Shown in pieces: positions 1 to 13,830 of a stretch of 64,000 bases of DNA (its first letter is position 1; every line of letters starts with the position of its first letter). The notes beneath the pieces are model-generated. The model saw only the letters and a list, made by a program, of their open reading frames with translations. It searched no databases and was not told the origin of the DNA. The DNA lies in NCBI GenBank assembly GCA_002633005.1, contig NMRA01000035.1, positions 300,646-364,645 on the forward strand, read 5' to 3'. A program made the translations under genes and the position numbers. Origin of the DNA: Phoronis australis (taxonomy: Eukaryota; Phoronida; Phoronidae).

Positions 1-414
1 AATGAAATATAGACATTTAACTCAGCGTTACCCAGATGCGTCAAAATAGCCAAAGCAAAATAAAATAAGAACGCATTGCTTTAATCCATAAATGTAAAGA
101 ATAAGACCTATGAGCCTCGTTTTAACCAAAGTATGACCATAGACAACAAGTGCTAACTTGCCTTATGTCACGACACGATTTTTGTCACGCGTAGCAAAAT
201 GTAATCGTTTAAAGGTGACCTCAACCGTTTTTAATGTTACGTTTAATACAAATACGGATTCCTGGTTATCTCGGAGATATATTTTCCACGTTAAATACTC
301 TTCTCTGGCGAGTATTCGTTATCCATTAAAAATATAAAAAGTGACGTGAACAGTCCAGTAAAAGACCTGGGTAGACTTTAGTAGCTGTCTCGCGTCTAGA
401 AAAATTTAGGTAAA

Positions 415-520
415 ATCACGTGTTCTTATTTAAAATGCACGGCACTATCTCACATAATTTCGCAAAGTCTTGCTTTTAGCGAGGTCCTTGCGTAGATCCT
501 AGCGTTACTGAACTCTACCC
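415..520. repeat. Dispersed repeat, also at 11085-11172
   Basis: Shares TATCTCACATAATTTCGCAA, AGTCTTGCTTTTAGCGAGGTC and CTAGCGTTACTGAAC with the second copy. Element type unknown. Confidence 0.7.
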
Positions 521-884
521 ATCATGAGTTCCACACTGACCAAACATAATGTTCTACTTGCTACTGTTGCAAACTGTGTCTACTCAATGAAAGTGTATGC
601 AGGACCGTGATGTTGACAGTTTGCTGGGGATTGTAATTAACAGGAAAACGTCTCTCCAAAAAACCAGGGATTTGCATTCGTAGAAAATGCAATTTAAAAT
701 ATAACTGTTTTCCTCGTCTATTATAAAAAAAACGATTGCTATTCCCTTTAAAGGATCATTTTAACGTTGTTTAGCAGTCGATTTTGAATTTTTATCTGAA
801 ACGCTTTGGAGTTAAAACATTACAACGGTAGTCCGATCTTGAATTGTTATTGAATGAACTGGAAATCCAAGTCACAGGCAAATG

Positions 885-1064
885 CGCCATTTTCGAATTC
901 TCAGTTGTAGGGTTGATGAACCCCAATAAACTGTGGAGCGTTTTCTTGAGTCGCTGATTGCTTCAGTGTTCTTGATGGTAACAGAAATAGAATCCGATAG
1001 GAAGTATTTTGAGACCGATTTTGTGAGAGTAAAAGGCCTTACTCCATTTTTTCTAAACAGGGCG
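885..1064. mobile_element. MITE family 1, right-end fragment
   Basis: Shares the internal block GGTAACAGAAATAGAATC and the right arm (GACCGATTTTGTGAGAGTAA, AAGGCCTTA, TTCTAAACAGGGCG) with the other copies. Confidence 0.55.
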
Positions 1065-1438
1065 AAATGCAGATTTAACGTTTAACACTTGCCACTGTGT
1101 GAAAGGATCATCGACACTCGCCACTGTGTGAAAGATATCAACGAAACTCAACGCTAGAATACAGGTTTAACAGTTTTGGGTACATACACACTCAAATACT
1201 CACCTTCAACATAGGTGCAGTCAAACGTTGGAAAGCTGCTCTAAAATCAAATAAATTCGTGTACTGCTGATATATGCAAACTGTTTTTAAAACATTATCA
1301 TCTGAAGGAAACTCGTTTCATAATTTAGATAACCAGAAAAGAAGGAGTAGCTTTAAATTGATGATTTTTAAACTAGAAAGTTTGATTTTAGATAGACATT
1401 TGAAGTTGTTGCGACACATGTTGTCCCACTACATACCC

Positions 1439-1600
1439 GTGCGACAATATACTCCAAGTGCGACAATATACTCCAAGTGCGACAATATATGCCGTCAACA
1501 TCGATACATATTGTTGTGCGGGCGACAATGTGTGTTGCGGCTCACGACATACTACCCGCAGCCGACGACAATGTGCACGAGCGCAGCAATATATGCAACA
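1439..1600 (+). repeat. 19-bp tandem repeat with scattered GCGACAAT motifs
   Basis: GTGCGACAATATACTCCAA occurs twice and a third time in part (1439-1487). GCGACAATgtg and related words recur to about 1600. The short ORFs over it on both strands are products of the repeat. Confidence 0.7.
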
Positions 1601-4600
1601 GCAGTCTCGTTCGGCTTGCATTGAGCGAAACAGTTGGTCCATCAATTTGGTAGTTGCTGAGTATGTTACTCCTCAGACGGATACTTAGGACAGCACACAA
1701 AAAAGACCTATTTTTGGGAGGCTCAATGAAAAAGTCACCCACTCATACAAGCTATATCAACGTTTAGGTTTTCTATCTTTAAAAGTGACCATATTGTTGG
1801 GAATATCCGAAAAAAACACCCAGTAGGGAATTCAATCAGAAAACTTACACTTTGTTTTAGGGAATGTGGACGTGAAAAAATACCAATCTGAACGGCACTC
1901 CCGGGCGCACCTATGGAGTATCCCGTGATGGTTACCCTCTATAAATGTGGTATAAAATCTACTACCCTTTCTTCACACTTTTTGCATTTAAATACTAAAA
2001 AATCAAAAAGTCATTAATTTACATGTTCTTATCGTTTTCTTTCGAGGAGCCCGGACGCCCTGTTTGGCATAAAGTTTCCCTTCGATTTTGTATCGTCTCC
2101 CCATGATCTTGGATCCGCGCCTGTTCAATGGACTCATTTTCATGTCACGTGGAGCTTGTCTGACGACTAATAGATCGGGAAGGTTAGTTAGTCCAAACAA
2201 ACTTCATCTGAACAATTTAGTTGCTAAGCTGTGGCACGTGCGCCACTGCACACGCTTTTGTTTATCTGCGAAGGTAAACGTGAGCTGAAGACTCGTGGAC
2301 TAATTAACCATTTTGGTAATTAATTTATGTTCTCTTGATTTGTGCGGGTTGCTCTTAGAGGCTCTAATCATTTGTGTCTAAATTTGATCATGAACGCTCA
2401 AGATTATGTGAGGCTAAGAACACATAGATCGTAAAATTTTCGTTTACATTAGAGATTGGCCGAGATTTGGAACTACATTAAGGACAGATATCCAATTGTT
2501 TGTCACGTGCTTGAAGCCCTAGGAGGCTACATCGCGCTATCGGTCACAACTTCTCGTATTCGAATTCATATCAAAGTGTCATTGCTTTCCTATTTACGGT
2601 CATCAAACAGGCAGATTAACACAAATAAATTGACCTTCAAATATCCTGTTTTCTTCCATCAACGGGAAATGGGAGACCGTCGTCCGAGAGGACGACAAGA
2701 GAACCTACAAACTTGTTTGGCAATGGGAATTATGTTCAAGTATTTTGTGAAGTTGTGTGACCTGATTCATAATTTCCATTTAGAAATGAGCAAGAAGGAA
2801 GTCACTAATTTGACGAAGAATGATCGTACATGTACGTGAACATTCATCGCCTTTTTCTACGCGAAGTTAACTCTACTGAATGTGTAATATCATAAAATTA
2901 CTCACAACATCTTGGCACATACAACGTCAAATCATTCCGTTGACGTTGACTGTAAATTTAAACGACCTCGTCGAAACGCGACCGAAAACGTAGTGACTAA
3001 GACATGAAATACAGTGCACATGCTCATGGGTTTTCAATGATCTATTCTGCGTGCAGTTTCTGCTCGGCCTTAGTGAAGTTTTTATGACAACTACATGGAT
3101 TTCTACACATATTTAACAATGACGTGGAACGGTTTTCCTGCTTTTGTTTTGTTTAAATTGCAAAAACATGACTGCTAATGGTAACGCTGTCATTGGACTT
3201 CGGTTGTCGCTAGAAAAACGAAATCTTAACATTAGTGAAGTGATACGTAGAAACAACGGTTCTCGATTTCCAAAAATCTGTAGTCGAAACCATGTTATTG
3301 GTGATGAATTGTTGTTTTTTTTCAGATGGTGCTTCTAAAAGCGAAATGTTGCTCACGATCTTGTTCATATCTGCGCACTGTGTCGTGTCCACGAAATGCA
3401 GTTATTGTTTAAAAAATCAAATATTTGTATTTCTTAGTGCAGTCTGTGTCCTGCTTGTAGAATAATCAGTTATAACATTTGTAAACCATACTTTCGTAGT
3501 TCGTGCTTATCAAAATTAGACTAATACCTTTGTTACCACGTGATTAATAACTCACCTGCTCGGAAAAAATCTTTCGTCAATTATCAATTACTAATTATCT
3601 GGCTATTTTTATGTTTCTTTTTTTCAAGCCCCGTCACGGAACGTTAATAACTGTGTACAATAACCCTAATATATCGAGAAACTAACAATGAGTTGTAATT
3701 TATACACGCTCACAATAAAATCATTTACATAAATTATTTTTCTACAACAGCTCGAATACAACGCACAGTCGATAGATGCATCGTTTACTTAAGATATTTG
3801 TCGGAAAGTAGCAATCTAACTTTTAATTCAAAATTATCTATGCGAGCTACTGCTAGATCTTAACAAATTAGTATTGCATCAGAATAAATACTTTTAATTG
3901 ACTCAAGTCACTAATTAGTTCACAGATAAGGCGAGAGTACCAATTAAGCAATGTCTTTCGCTAACACCTGCATTTTTGATTTTTTTGCAAAACCTGTCTT
4001 TTCAGAAACATTTAATCTCGATTCCTGGCGATAACAATATATGCCAATCAAACATAAGAAAAATGATATTTCTAGCTGTTCTATGTCCCCGGGCCATTAC
4101 CACGCCATAGCGGTGGTCATGTTAGTACACATGAAAGTAAGTATTTTCACACAAGACGTATAATGTAAGTTTTCTTAATGAAAGGCGGTTTCCAAAATGG
4201 AACTATATTGTCGACGATAAAAGCGTCGTTTTTAATGGCTTTTGTAACTTATGTTCGTATGAAATATCTTTGCGTTCAAAAATTACACGTTTTTCCAACA
4301 GTTGTGTCGGCTAAAAATGTTTGCATCCCTCTCCATAGTTGCAGTGATGAAATTAATAACCATGCATTTCATTACGTAATTATAATATGCTCTTATGAAT
4401 TCACGAGTGTTCCGCATGTGGTAGTAATTTACACTAGTTATTTACGAAAGCGTCGCGTTCGATAAATAAACACGTGACTAGTTTTGGTCTGCGCCCGATT
4501 ATTTTGGAAATTTGCGCCTCACTGTTAAGAAAAAAAGAAACGCTCCTACATGATTGAGTGGAGAGGAAACATTCCGACCCAATTCAGCTAGAAAGGAAAG

Positions 4601-5418
4601 CAATGGTTCCGACCTATTTTTGATAGCATCAGGTGATATTTTATTTTCTAAAATATAAAGAATTAATAAAAGTGCCGCATCACTGCATCGATTTTCAAAT
4701 AAACATAGATGGAAACGAGTTGTGCTATTATATGACGTTACCTTAGTCTCATTCTGGACCAGTTTGTCGTTAGATAAAACTATGACGAGCGTCATTTCAC
4801 ACAAAAAACAAGGGTTCATAATTTGACAGGTACTTAAACAATTTTCTTTCATGACACTAAGGAAAAAACAATAGCATTTTCGTTTGTTTTTACAACTTGT
4901 CACAAAGTGAACTGAGTAAGTATTTAGGCCATGTGAGTCAGTGAATCCATAGTTTCGTCTATCCTTGACGTTTCAAAACCTGTCCGATAGCATTTACTAA
5001 TAACGTGCTTATTTTTTCTCATCTTGATGTTCTTCCACCATTATTTCAGGGAGGATGGGGTGAGGAGGGGGGAGGNGGATAGTGTACTTAATTGGCGACA
5101 TTTGCAGACGTGCCGTGGGCTTCTATACGAAATAATGCCTTTTTCGCGGTCTTTTTCTTTCTCAATTGCTTCGCATATTGGCGCATGCGCCTAAGTTTTG
5201 CATAAAAGCCCAAGTAGTGTCCCCTGCAAGGACCCACACATTAATTTGCATATAGGCACACCCGTGATGACTATCGCTGTGCCTTCTGATGGCAATTTTT
5301 TAAAATTTGCCTCTGTATCTTTAGAGCTCCTTGGCGTATTTTCAAGAAATTTGTTAAATCTTGTAGTGTGGGCATCAAAATCATTGCCAAGCAACCATTT
5401 CTGCTTTAATAACTGTGC

Positions 5419-5700
5419 TTGATTTCTTTTGCATCCTTGTCTAGTGAATTGTCTCTTTGCCGAACTATTTTTGCGCGGACTCAAAAAATGTCTTCGGTTT
5501 CCACAACACGTTGTTCGGCAAATGAAGTGATCCTGCTCGTGGACGAGACGATCTCGCCACCCGGTGAGTGGCAAGCTCGTGTTATTGGTAAAATTTTCGT
5601 GAACGCTCCCAACAAATGGGCCACGTTTATCTTGCCTGAGTGAAATTTCATCTGATCGACTCTCTAAATGGATGGGTATCTCAATCTTCCAGTGGCACCC
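5419..5700 (+). pseudogene. Possible BEL/Pao retroelement pol C-terminal fragment
   Basis: The plus-strand frame contains EVILLVDETISPPGEWQARV then WATFIL before a stop at 5641. This recalls the GDVVLVxDxxxPxxxWPLGRV block of the domain at the end of BEL/Pao polyproteins. The opposite strand has an overlapping 177-aa ORF (5191-5724), which I take to be a shadow. Weak assignment. Confidence 0.25.
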
Positions 5701-6270
5701 TCGTGAAAAATATTGTCGAGTCATCTGGGTACCTGATGAAGCGCCGTGATATAGTTTGCAAGCTGATGTTTTACTAAATGCAATAACGGTTGAAGGATTT
5801 TAACATCACAGAAGCCTTTTGTGAAATGACGAGTTCAAACCCGCATTGGTAATTGACTCAATATGGAACACAACTGCACCACCATCTTCGAACTTCTCTA
5901 CCATAGTCTTTATAGACACCTTATTCACAGAGCTACCCTATATATTATAAAAGTTAAATTTTCAACGCCCTTCACAAAATAACACCCGGAAGAGGAATTG
6001 CATTGAAAATATGGATAATTTTTTACTATTTCGCGCCATGTTTTTCGAACGTGGTCACACTATTAGAACATGTTTGATTACTAATTCATCAAGTGTTCGT
6101 TTTATCCGAACTCGTTCTTATTTTGTCGTGTGACAATATGAGTTTGTTACTCAAATTGGCTTTTAGTGCATTGAATAATACATCACTGAAATCTTTTCAG
6201 AATTTGGGGGTATATCTTCCAATACAAAGACACAAGTGGCTTGAAGGACATTCCTGTCAATTCAGCTCAG

Positions 6271-6372
6271 GTGGGCCCGTGGCTAAGTGAGGTACTCATC
6301 GAGTGTTGGACTGTACACTCCAACCTAATTGCCCCTCTCAAGCCAGGCGGAACAGGGGCTCGAATACCTTGC
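6271..6372 (+). repeat. Possible tRNA-derived SINE fragment
   Basis: GTGGGCCCGTGGCTAAGTGA is A-box-like and GGGGCTCGAATACC (6355-6368) is B-box-like. The spacing is longer than in a tRNA and the rest is degenerate. Confidence 0.35.
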
Positions 6373-8282
6373 ACGAGAGCTGATTAGTAATAACTAGCTA
6401 TCATTCCCGCAGCGTGAGCACTGCTGTTTGTTTAGAAAACAATAAAAAATTGTCACATGAAGGCTAAGGCTGTGGTTCAGAATCTCGACCAATTTTGTAG
6501 CAATGTAAAGACAGACACTTGCTTTCGCAATGATGATATTGTTTTTACATCAGTGATCGTGAAATCATTGCCATAGGTTTTGGAGGTGTTCATCTCTTTC
6601 TTTCCGTATTTCCCCAGGTCAACCTAAAATAGGCTGCTTCGCTCATCTTTGGATCACCATTAGGTTAGCTGAACAACTCTTGTTGCAATACGAGAATGAC
6701 AGAACGCAGTCTGACGATCATGGTTAGACCTGTAGATATGACAAAGCAGTGTTGTTGAGCCAGGGTCTGCGAAAGATAACTGCGAACAGCTTGTAAACTG
6801 CTCTGGTTGAGCGTCACCGCAGACTGGGTTCTGAGACCGAGCCACCGTTCTGCTGCAGCACCCCGTCACTTCAAAGTGCGCAGATGCCACCGATATCTGT
6901 TATATTTAATTTAGTTGTTTCCTCCCGTGACCACTATTTCATTGTGGAAGGCAGCTTGCAATGTAATAAATTTCTCAATTTTGCGTCACAGGCTGTGCAC
7001 CCATACAATGAATGCAAAGTGCAGATGAAGACGACATGGCGAGGCAAATGTCACGATTCTCGTTTACAAACTATGACATTTACACTTCAGTAGAAACGGT
7101 TGTTTCTCTGTTAGAGATCAGTTTATACTGTGCTGTCTATATCTCGTATAGGTCATTCTATGGTAGATGTATAAAGTTAAACGACCCTCCGTCCTCTATC
7201 GTCATTGGCTTACCGTTTTTCGATCTAAAAACATTAATACAAAATGCAACTGAACATATTTTTTGAAACGACTTTCCTTGAAAGTAAAAGTTGTCATGCA
7301 GTTAGACGGGTGCATGAACCCACACTCACTGAGACTTTTAGATTGGAAAACGCTCTGAGAAGCATCAAAACATTATCAGTGCTATCATTACCGTTTAATC
7401 TCTATCGCCTGGTGCAGCAAAATGCGCTACCATTTTCTCATATGTTTCTCATGAAGCGCCCCAAATTACACAAGAGGTAAGCTTCAACTTCTTAAGCCCA
7501 CCATAGGAAGATGATGTAGTGTCATATTACTGTCACGTGACATCAAGTGAGACACTCGGTAGTTTAATACGAGAGTTCACTATTGTTGGGCAAATCATCC
7601 AGAAAATTGATTAAGTTCGCCTCTTGGTTTTCTTCGAGGAGCTTTCCAATTAGATTATAAGCCGTCAATACATATTGTTCAGAACTGTCAAGTTTGTCAT
7701 GGGGTCTAACGAACCAGCTGGGACTATTTTACGGCAATTTCACGATTCCCACACCTAATTAATTTGAAAGGCACCATGGGACTATAACTTAAGGAGGGAT
7801 GGAACGCGAAAGCTCGCCAAAATGTCTTTTAAACAATTCCTGACGAAAGTACCATTTCGCAACGTGTACTACAGAGTTATTCACGTTCCCCAGGCGGGAA
7901 TTTCCAGAAAAAGAGGCACAATTCACGATTTCTGAAATACGCGAAGGAAAAACTTTGTAGTCACCACAGAGTTTCTAATCGCCCTCCCACATATGATAAA
8001 CGCGCGCATGCGCTCACAGTCATTCGACAAGCAGGTGACTGACAAGATGAATATTAACGGCAGATTATCATGTGGGATGGCATTCCGAATCTGTGGTCAA
8101 CGGCACAGTATGAGGCAAGCCAGTGAAACAAGCAATTTCCTAAGAATAATTCCATGCATTTTAGAATGTATTTGAATACTACGATACCTTTATAACTAAT
8201 TTTAAATAGACATGACTTACACCAGTTGCTTCTTAATGGGACTGGTTGTTGCTTGAAGTCACCATTGGTCTGTTTACATCAA

Positions 8283-8295
8283 AGGTCAAAGGTCA
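8283..8295 (+). promoter_or_regulatory. Perfect DR1 nuclear-receptor element
   Basis: AGGTCAAAGGTCA, two consensus half-sites spaced by one base, the classic HNF4/COUP-TF/RXR-heterodimer site. No gene was found nearby (HEY ends 5.5 kb away), so function is unknown. Confidence 0.4.
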
Positions 8296-9087
8296 CATTT
8301 TCCATGTAAGGGAAATGTGCACCGTCCATGTCTTGCTAAACCAAATAGTGCTTTGCCTTGTGGGAGAATGCTCAACGAAGTGACGAGCACTTGACAGATC
8401 GTTTTTCGGAAATTTGAAGCTAAAAGAAAAATGCTTTGATATCAACAGAAATGCAAACTGTTTACAAACAAACTGTAAAAATACATGTCGAACAGATTCA
8501 ATTTAGTGGCAGAGAACTACTTTGAATAATGTAATTCAGTCTAATTTTCGCGTTCCAGTCATTGTTCTGTTTTGTATGAAGTTTAAAAATATGAAAGGTT
8601 AAGAGAATTGTCATTTCAACATTGATTATTAGTATTCGTTACTTGGTTTCAAAAAGTATATCTGAGAATGTAAGAAACGGTAAAGTTCATAAAGAAAAAT
8701 ATTCATTTTGACGACAGACAGACCTTAGGAAAGAAAATCGATTTTAAAAAGATTTAAATAATCTTATTTTGGATTTTAGAACATTGCTCGACTTTCAATT
8801 TTAAAATCTTGATAGAAAATACATTTGTTCCTTGCGGACATGCCCATCTTTAGACACGTTCAGTGCATGTAATTAAAGTTTATTGCAGTACACCTAGGAC
8901 GTACAGTTGGAAAAATATGCATAGTTGAATCATAAACCGTTCTCAGTTTCATAGGAAGTGGACACCAAGCCGTAACTAAGATTAAATTTTCCAAAATCAA
9001 TCCGACCTATGGAGACAGTTATTTATGTTGTGTACTGACGCTCTTGGTTTCAATACTTGCGTGCCGGCGGCAATAATCGGGTATAAC

Positions 9088-9159
9088 GCGCCCGTATTTT
9101 GATAACCAGTTTGTTGCCAGTTATTCAGTAGAGAAAACTGGTACTCAGAATTCGAGCAC
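9088..9159. mobile_element. Miniature hairpin element, copy
   Basis: GCGCCCGTATTTTGATAACC to CTGGTACTCAGAATTCGAGC. The most diverged of the four full copies. Confidence 0.6.
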
Positions 9160-11084
9160 GACGGTTATTTGCGACCATTACGCGTGCCGGCTACACTATT
9201 GATACACCCGAGAATAGATTCTTCACTTTCAAATACACACGGCTGATATTTTCCAGATATACGCCCCAGGACTTCCTGCAGGAAACTCCGGTGTGTGAGA
9301 TTCAACAGGTGGTCAGTAGACAATAAACGCAATGAAGAGAAGCTGTCTACGTGCGCGCCCTCTAGGACACTAAGAGTTAAGCCGAATTTGAAATTATTAC
9401 GTCCGGTGACTAGAGTAAAGATGACACAAATACAAATAGTTTACATCCGAATTGTCTCAGATTTCAACAAATAATGGTACTAATACACGAAAGCTATAAG
9501 TAAAAGCGAATCTAGCGTGAAGCTAGGGAATCTTAAGCGTCTTGCCCTGATACTTTATTTTCCTTTTTCTTTATTGTCCACTTTGAAAACCACAGAACAT
9601 AAGCTGAAAGCGCTTTTACAAAATAATTAAATTAGATTAAAGAGCAGTTTTTGGTTTCATGTCCGAGGCGCATTTTTTGAAATTATTGTTTTATGCGATA
9701 TACTTCTTGAAGGTGTTGCCTTTGACCAGAATTGTGTTTGAAATTTTATTACAAATGCCTAATTCCCCCCGTTGTCTACCTGACATTCAATAAATTCAAG
9801 TGGGATTTATCTCCAAAAGCAGGGCGTTTGGCTGCTACCGCGCGGGGGGTTCCGAATTCGGTTCAGCACTGAAGCCGGTCTCACTCCGATAATGCCCCTT
9901 TAAAACGTATTTAAGTAAGACCTAGAATCCTATAAGGTGGTCAATAAACAAAGCCGAATAAAACAAAAAGTGCCAAAATCCGCTTTCACGCTTAGGAGGC
10001 ACCTAGCGAGCGTCCGCATAGAGACCCCTCCTAATTTCCACACATAAAGGTGTTCTCAATTCATACAGAAGTGACCTGGTTTCGGAGCCGTAACCTCCTT
10101 AAAGAAGTTAGTGACATCACAGTTCTTCGAATGTGTAAGAAATCAGATTTAGTGAAATTTCAATATAACTTACCAACAAAAGAGTCGTAGTCATAAGGCG
10201 CAGCTCATTCTCCAAATATAAACCATCTTCGTCTTCCTTGTGCTGGTCATGCTACATGCCAAGACAATAATTGGAATTTGGCAGTGATTTGTGGATGGTC
10301 ATCGTGACAGAAAACCCCCCAAAGCAAATCACAGCTACTTGCCTCGAGACCACCCGGCACGTGATCATCAAACATTAACATAAAATCAATACTACTACCT
10401 AACTACTCTATGGTATAATCGCACGTGCTTAAAACACCCGTAAATAAAGGGTTGCGGCGAGTGCGAACGCACCCCGTCCCACACCGGCAGCAGAGGTCCG
10501 CTCAAGGAACCGCCCATAGGCAGCTCAGCTCCGTCTGAACGGGAATAATTTAGTTTCTAATTGAGTATTAAGAATTTGTGACGTGAACATGGCTGACGGC
10601 ACTGGAGCGAATAACTGGCCGGGGGATGGAGAAAAAACAAAAGGTCCGATAACCACAATTTAACACCTAATCGTTGCAATAGCTGGCTACGGGCACGTGG
10701 TATCTTTAATGAGAAATTTTGACAAGGCCTCGTGCGTCCCTTTGCCTGCACCAATGGCCAGAAAGTTGTGAAGATTGGTTTACATTTGAACCAGCCAATG
10801 AGACACGACACCTTCTCGGCAATGATACTTCTCAGAGAGGTGCGTGAGCAAAAGACAAGGTATTGTCATATAGATAGTTAAAGAAAACCGACTTCTTCGT
10901 TTACAAAAATGTGAAATAGCCAGGGTCATAAAACGGATCGTCACGAAACTCCTTTACTAATGGCTACCGCTAAAGCTTATATTTTAACCACCTGACGTCT
11001 GTCAGTTAGATAAGTAGCGATGACCAGGCGTGCGTTCAGTAACTCTAGGACGTACGCTAGGACCTAGCTAAAATGTAGCCAACG

Positions 11085-11172
11085 TCACGTGATCTCATTT
11101 CAAATACATGGCAATATCTCACGTAATATCGCGAAGTCTTGCTTTTTAGCGAGGTCCTAGCGTTACTGAACG
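11085..11172. repeat. Dispersed repeat, second copy of 415-520
   Basis: TATCTCACGTAATATCGCGA, AGTCTTGCTTTTTAGCGAGG and CCTAGCGTTACTGAAC, 125 bp before the MITE family 2 copy at 11297. Confidence 0.7.
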
Positions 11173-11296
11173 GGAGGCTGGTTTCCGGAGTGTTTGAAGC
11201 AAACTAAGCGCATGAAGCAAGAGCTGATAGGGTAACAGTGCCAAAGGCCTAGAATAAATTCATTAATACAGCTAACGCTACTGGAGAGGCCTATAT

Positions 11297-11450
11297 CAGT
11301 AGCGGATTTAGAGGGGGCCAACGGGGCCATGGCCTTCCTAAAATTCTCCCAGATTCCATTTGGCAGTTCGGGGTGCGAATATCTTACGGTCAAAATCCTG
11401 TCTAATACTCTACCCTGCCCCCCTAATTCAAAATCCTGGATCCGCCCCCG
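11297..11450. mobile_element. MITE family 2, internally deleted copy
   Basis: CAGTAGCGGATTTAGAGGGG to AAAATCCTGGATCCGCCCCC, with the shared internal TTTGGCAGTTCGGGGTGCGA. About 140 bp shorter than the 57779 copy. Confidence 0.75.
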
Positions 11451-11639
11451 TCGTATATAGTGCCAGATTTCTCATTAACTGAACTGAATACAGCTTTGGG
11501 CCCCTGCTTAAGAGAGTTGCCCCTCTTGCGGCGACCAAGCTGAATGAGTAACGACAACGAGGGATAGGGAGGTAGCGACGGAGGAGGGGGCGGAACAGGG
11601 CTCAGCCAGCCTCAAAGTCTTTTTCAGTAACATCAACAG

Positions 11640-12170
11640 TATCAACGCGAACAATTTTTCAAGATTTTGAACTTCTCAAGGAACTTATTATAGACAACAA
11701 TTACATGGTCATAGTCATTATGTGAATCCGGAACACTGCCTGAAGACAACCTCGGCGCCCTTATTATTCCGGGATACAACATTATCTATCAAACTAACGC
11801 CGGGAGAGGGTTGATCTTGTTTGTCCACAACTCCGTAAACTACAAACTATCGATAATGAAATTATACAATTAATGAATAACTGTTGGATTGAATTTCATG
11901 TCAACCCCAAGAAAATGTATCATTGGTTTTTCTATCGCTCACCCTCACAGGCGTCCCATGAAAGGAAAACATATTTCAAGACCTTTTCCGAACGATTGCA
12001 AGAACTCTCACAAACTAATAAAACAATTGTTATCAACGGGAATTTCGACGCAAGAAATAGTACTTGGTACTTAGATGACACTGACAACCAAGCCGGTCTC
12101 GAATTATTCGTTTTATTTTTCTTAAATGGTTGCATACAACTAATAAATGAGCCGAAGCGCGACTGAACTC
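11640..12170 (+). pseudogene. LINE endonuclease-domain remnant
   Basis: Frameshifted stretches recall the apurinic endonuclease of CR1/Jockey-type LINEs: an IIPGYNIIYQTNAGRGLILFV-like part at about 11760-11820, then an open frame 11873-12166 with FYRSPSQ, a GNFDARNSTW block (cf. GDFNARNSxW) and QLINEP. It has stops, and no reverse transcriptase follows, so it is a dead fragment. Confidence 0.75.
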
Positions 12171-12229
12171 TGAGGGTGACGACCAGATGTCGAAATGGCT
12201 ACTGTTCTTGGTAAATGACAAGGGTCTCC

Positions 12230-13824
12230 GTAGCTGATCAAGCTTCAGTCCACCAAAACTATAGATCTACAATGTGCGCGCATCCCCGAGCTTCACTTCC
12301 CCATCACGCCAAACACCTGATGTCAAGTTGTGTTTAACAGTGAGACCTACGGCGGCTGTCTGTGTACTCAATGGTCACCGCAACTAAGACGGCGATTTCT
12401 GCTACTACAGAGATGGTCGATAATTTTCTCTCTCTATCAATGACCAGGAACCGTATTTTTAATTCTGATATCTATTCTGTACTAAGATTTGTTAGTGAAT
12501 GAAATGACCCAGGAAAGAATTTTCTTCCAAGCAGTAACTCAGTTTAGTTGAATACCGCAGCATACCTAGTGACTGGAATCGACTTTGGTACGTAAGTACT
12601 GTAGAGTGTGTTTGGAAACGAACACTCTTTCGCAGTTATTAAATTCCATTTCGGTGTGTCCCCTCTGTTGCTAAAAAGTGTTATTAAAGCAATCTGCAAC
12701 ATTACGAACTATGCAATTACGTCCAACTTTCCAATTTTAAGTGCAAATACCCTGTGTGAACAAAATCGGAGACCCAACGCATCAAAGTAACCTAACTTGA
12801 TTCTCACAACATAAAAAACGTGCCTCTCATTAGGGAGGTGCGTGTATCGAATTAAACGTGCCCACGTGTGATCGCTGAGTAAACACGACCCTTGCCTACT
12901 AAACGCTGAACCAACCTGTTTTCAGTCAACAAATTGGTGGGCAGGTCTTATTAAAACTCGAACACCGACACACTAAATTTGAAAACTAAACATTGCTTAT
13001 GTTTAAAGGAACGAACGGGACTTCTTTACAAGCTACTTTTAACGTCAGGTATGCGCTTCTCTGTTGTTTTGCACACTCTCTGTTGACATAAACGACAAGA
13101 CGAGTGTAAAAAAAGCTCACGATGAAGTTAGCAGAATTCCGCTTAAAGCGGCTATATACCAACCCTCTATCACAAAAAGCACCTTATGATTTAGACCACT
13201 TACCGCAAAGAAATTGGTCTCAAATTGCCCGTTGTAGGCAATCTGGAGATGTTTTCAGGGCTTGGAATGTTGCGGGAGATCAAGATCTACACATTACTTT
13301 TGTCACGGCGTGTCATTTTATTCACCGAGCACGTTCTCAAGCAATAACAAACTGCCAGTTGTTTGCAAAACCAAAAAAATCACTTCTCATATCAGTAAGG
13401 AAAAAATTGAGACCAATTTTATAGCGATAAGCGTTCAAACTCGAAACTTACTTTCGTTGATTAACTGCGTTTATTGCCGCTTAAATTATGTAACTACCTT
13501 CAGAAGCAACACGCTGAACGACACCTGTATTCAAACTATAACCCAATGCTGAGAAAACGTTATACTGCGCATCAGATAAACTTTTCGTCACTACATGCGT
13601 TTAAATAAAATCTGTTCATTTCACCCAATACTGCCTTGTTCAAGAGATATCGAATTATGGTTGATATTGTACGCTACTCAAAACAGAAAGCAAGAGTAAC
13701 GCATGATTATTCCTTATGAAATATAATTATATGTCAAGGTTTGTAATTGCGAGCGATTTGTAAAGGCTTAAACAACGACATCTCGGAAAGAAAATACTGA
13801 AGTCTTAGTGTACGTTAGTCAAAT
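12230..13824. other. Intergenic, 3' of HEY
   Basis: No gene or repeat seen. The 100-aa ORF at 13122-13424 shows no known motif. Confidence 0.55.
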
Positions 13825-13830
13825 TTTATT
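13825..13830 (-). terminator. Polyadenylation signal for HEY
   Basis: AATAAA on the minus strand about 460 bp past the HEY stop codon. It is the first canonical hexamer I see downstream and gives a plausible 3' UTR length. Confidence 0.5.

Larger units (their letters stand above)
1..5190. other. Intergenic, no gene recognised
   Basis: AT-rich DNA with the repeats listed separately (415-520, 885-1064, 1439-1600) and a duplicated 30-bp word at 1084-1143 (GCCACTGTGTGAAAG twice). Short ORFs at 2456-2839 and 4499-4903 have no splice support and no recognisable motif. One N at 5076 lies in a G-rich run. Confidence 0.6.
5725..11084. other. Intergenic, no gene recognised
   Basis: Holds the possible SINE fragment, the DR1 site and one miniature hairpin element. 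Nothing else coding or structured was seen. Confidence 0.6.

Noticed and set aside
1274-1742. Overlapping short ORFs on both strands
   Set aside because: They arise from the 19-bp GCGACAAT-type repeat and show no coding features.
2456-2839. 127-aa plus-strand ORF
   Set aside because: No recognisable domain and no donor or acceptor that would link it to another exon.
4499-4903. 134-aa minus-strand ORF
   Set aside because: No motif, no splice context, and composition typical of AT-rich random sequence.
5191-5724. 177-aa minus-strand ORF
   Set aside because: Longest ORF of its area, but Cys/Arg-rich with no known domain, while the opposite strand carries a weak retroelement motif.
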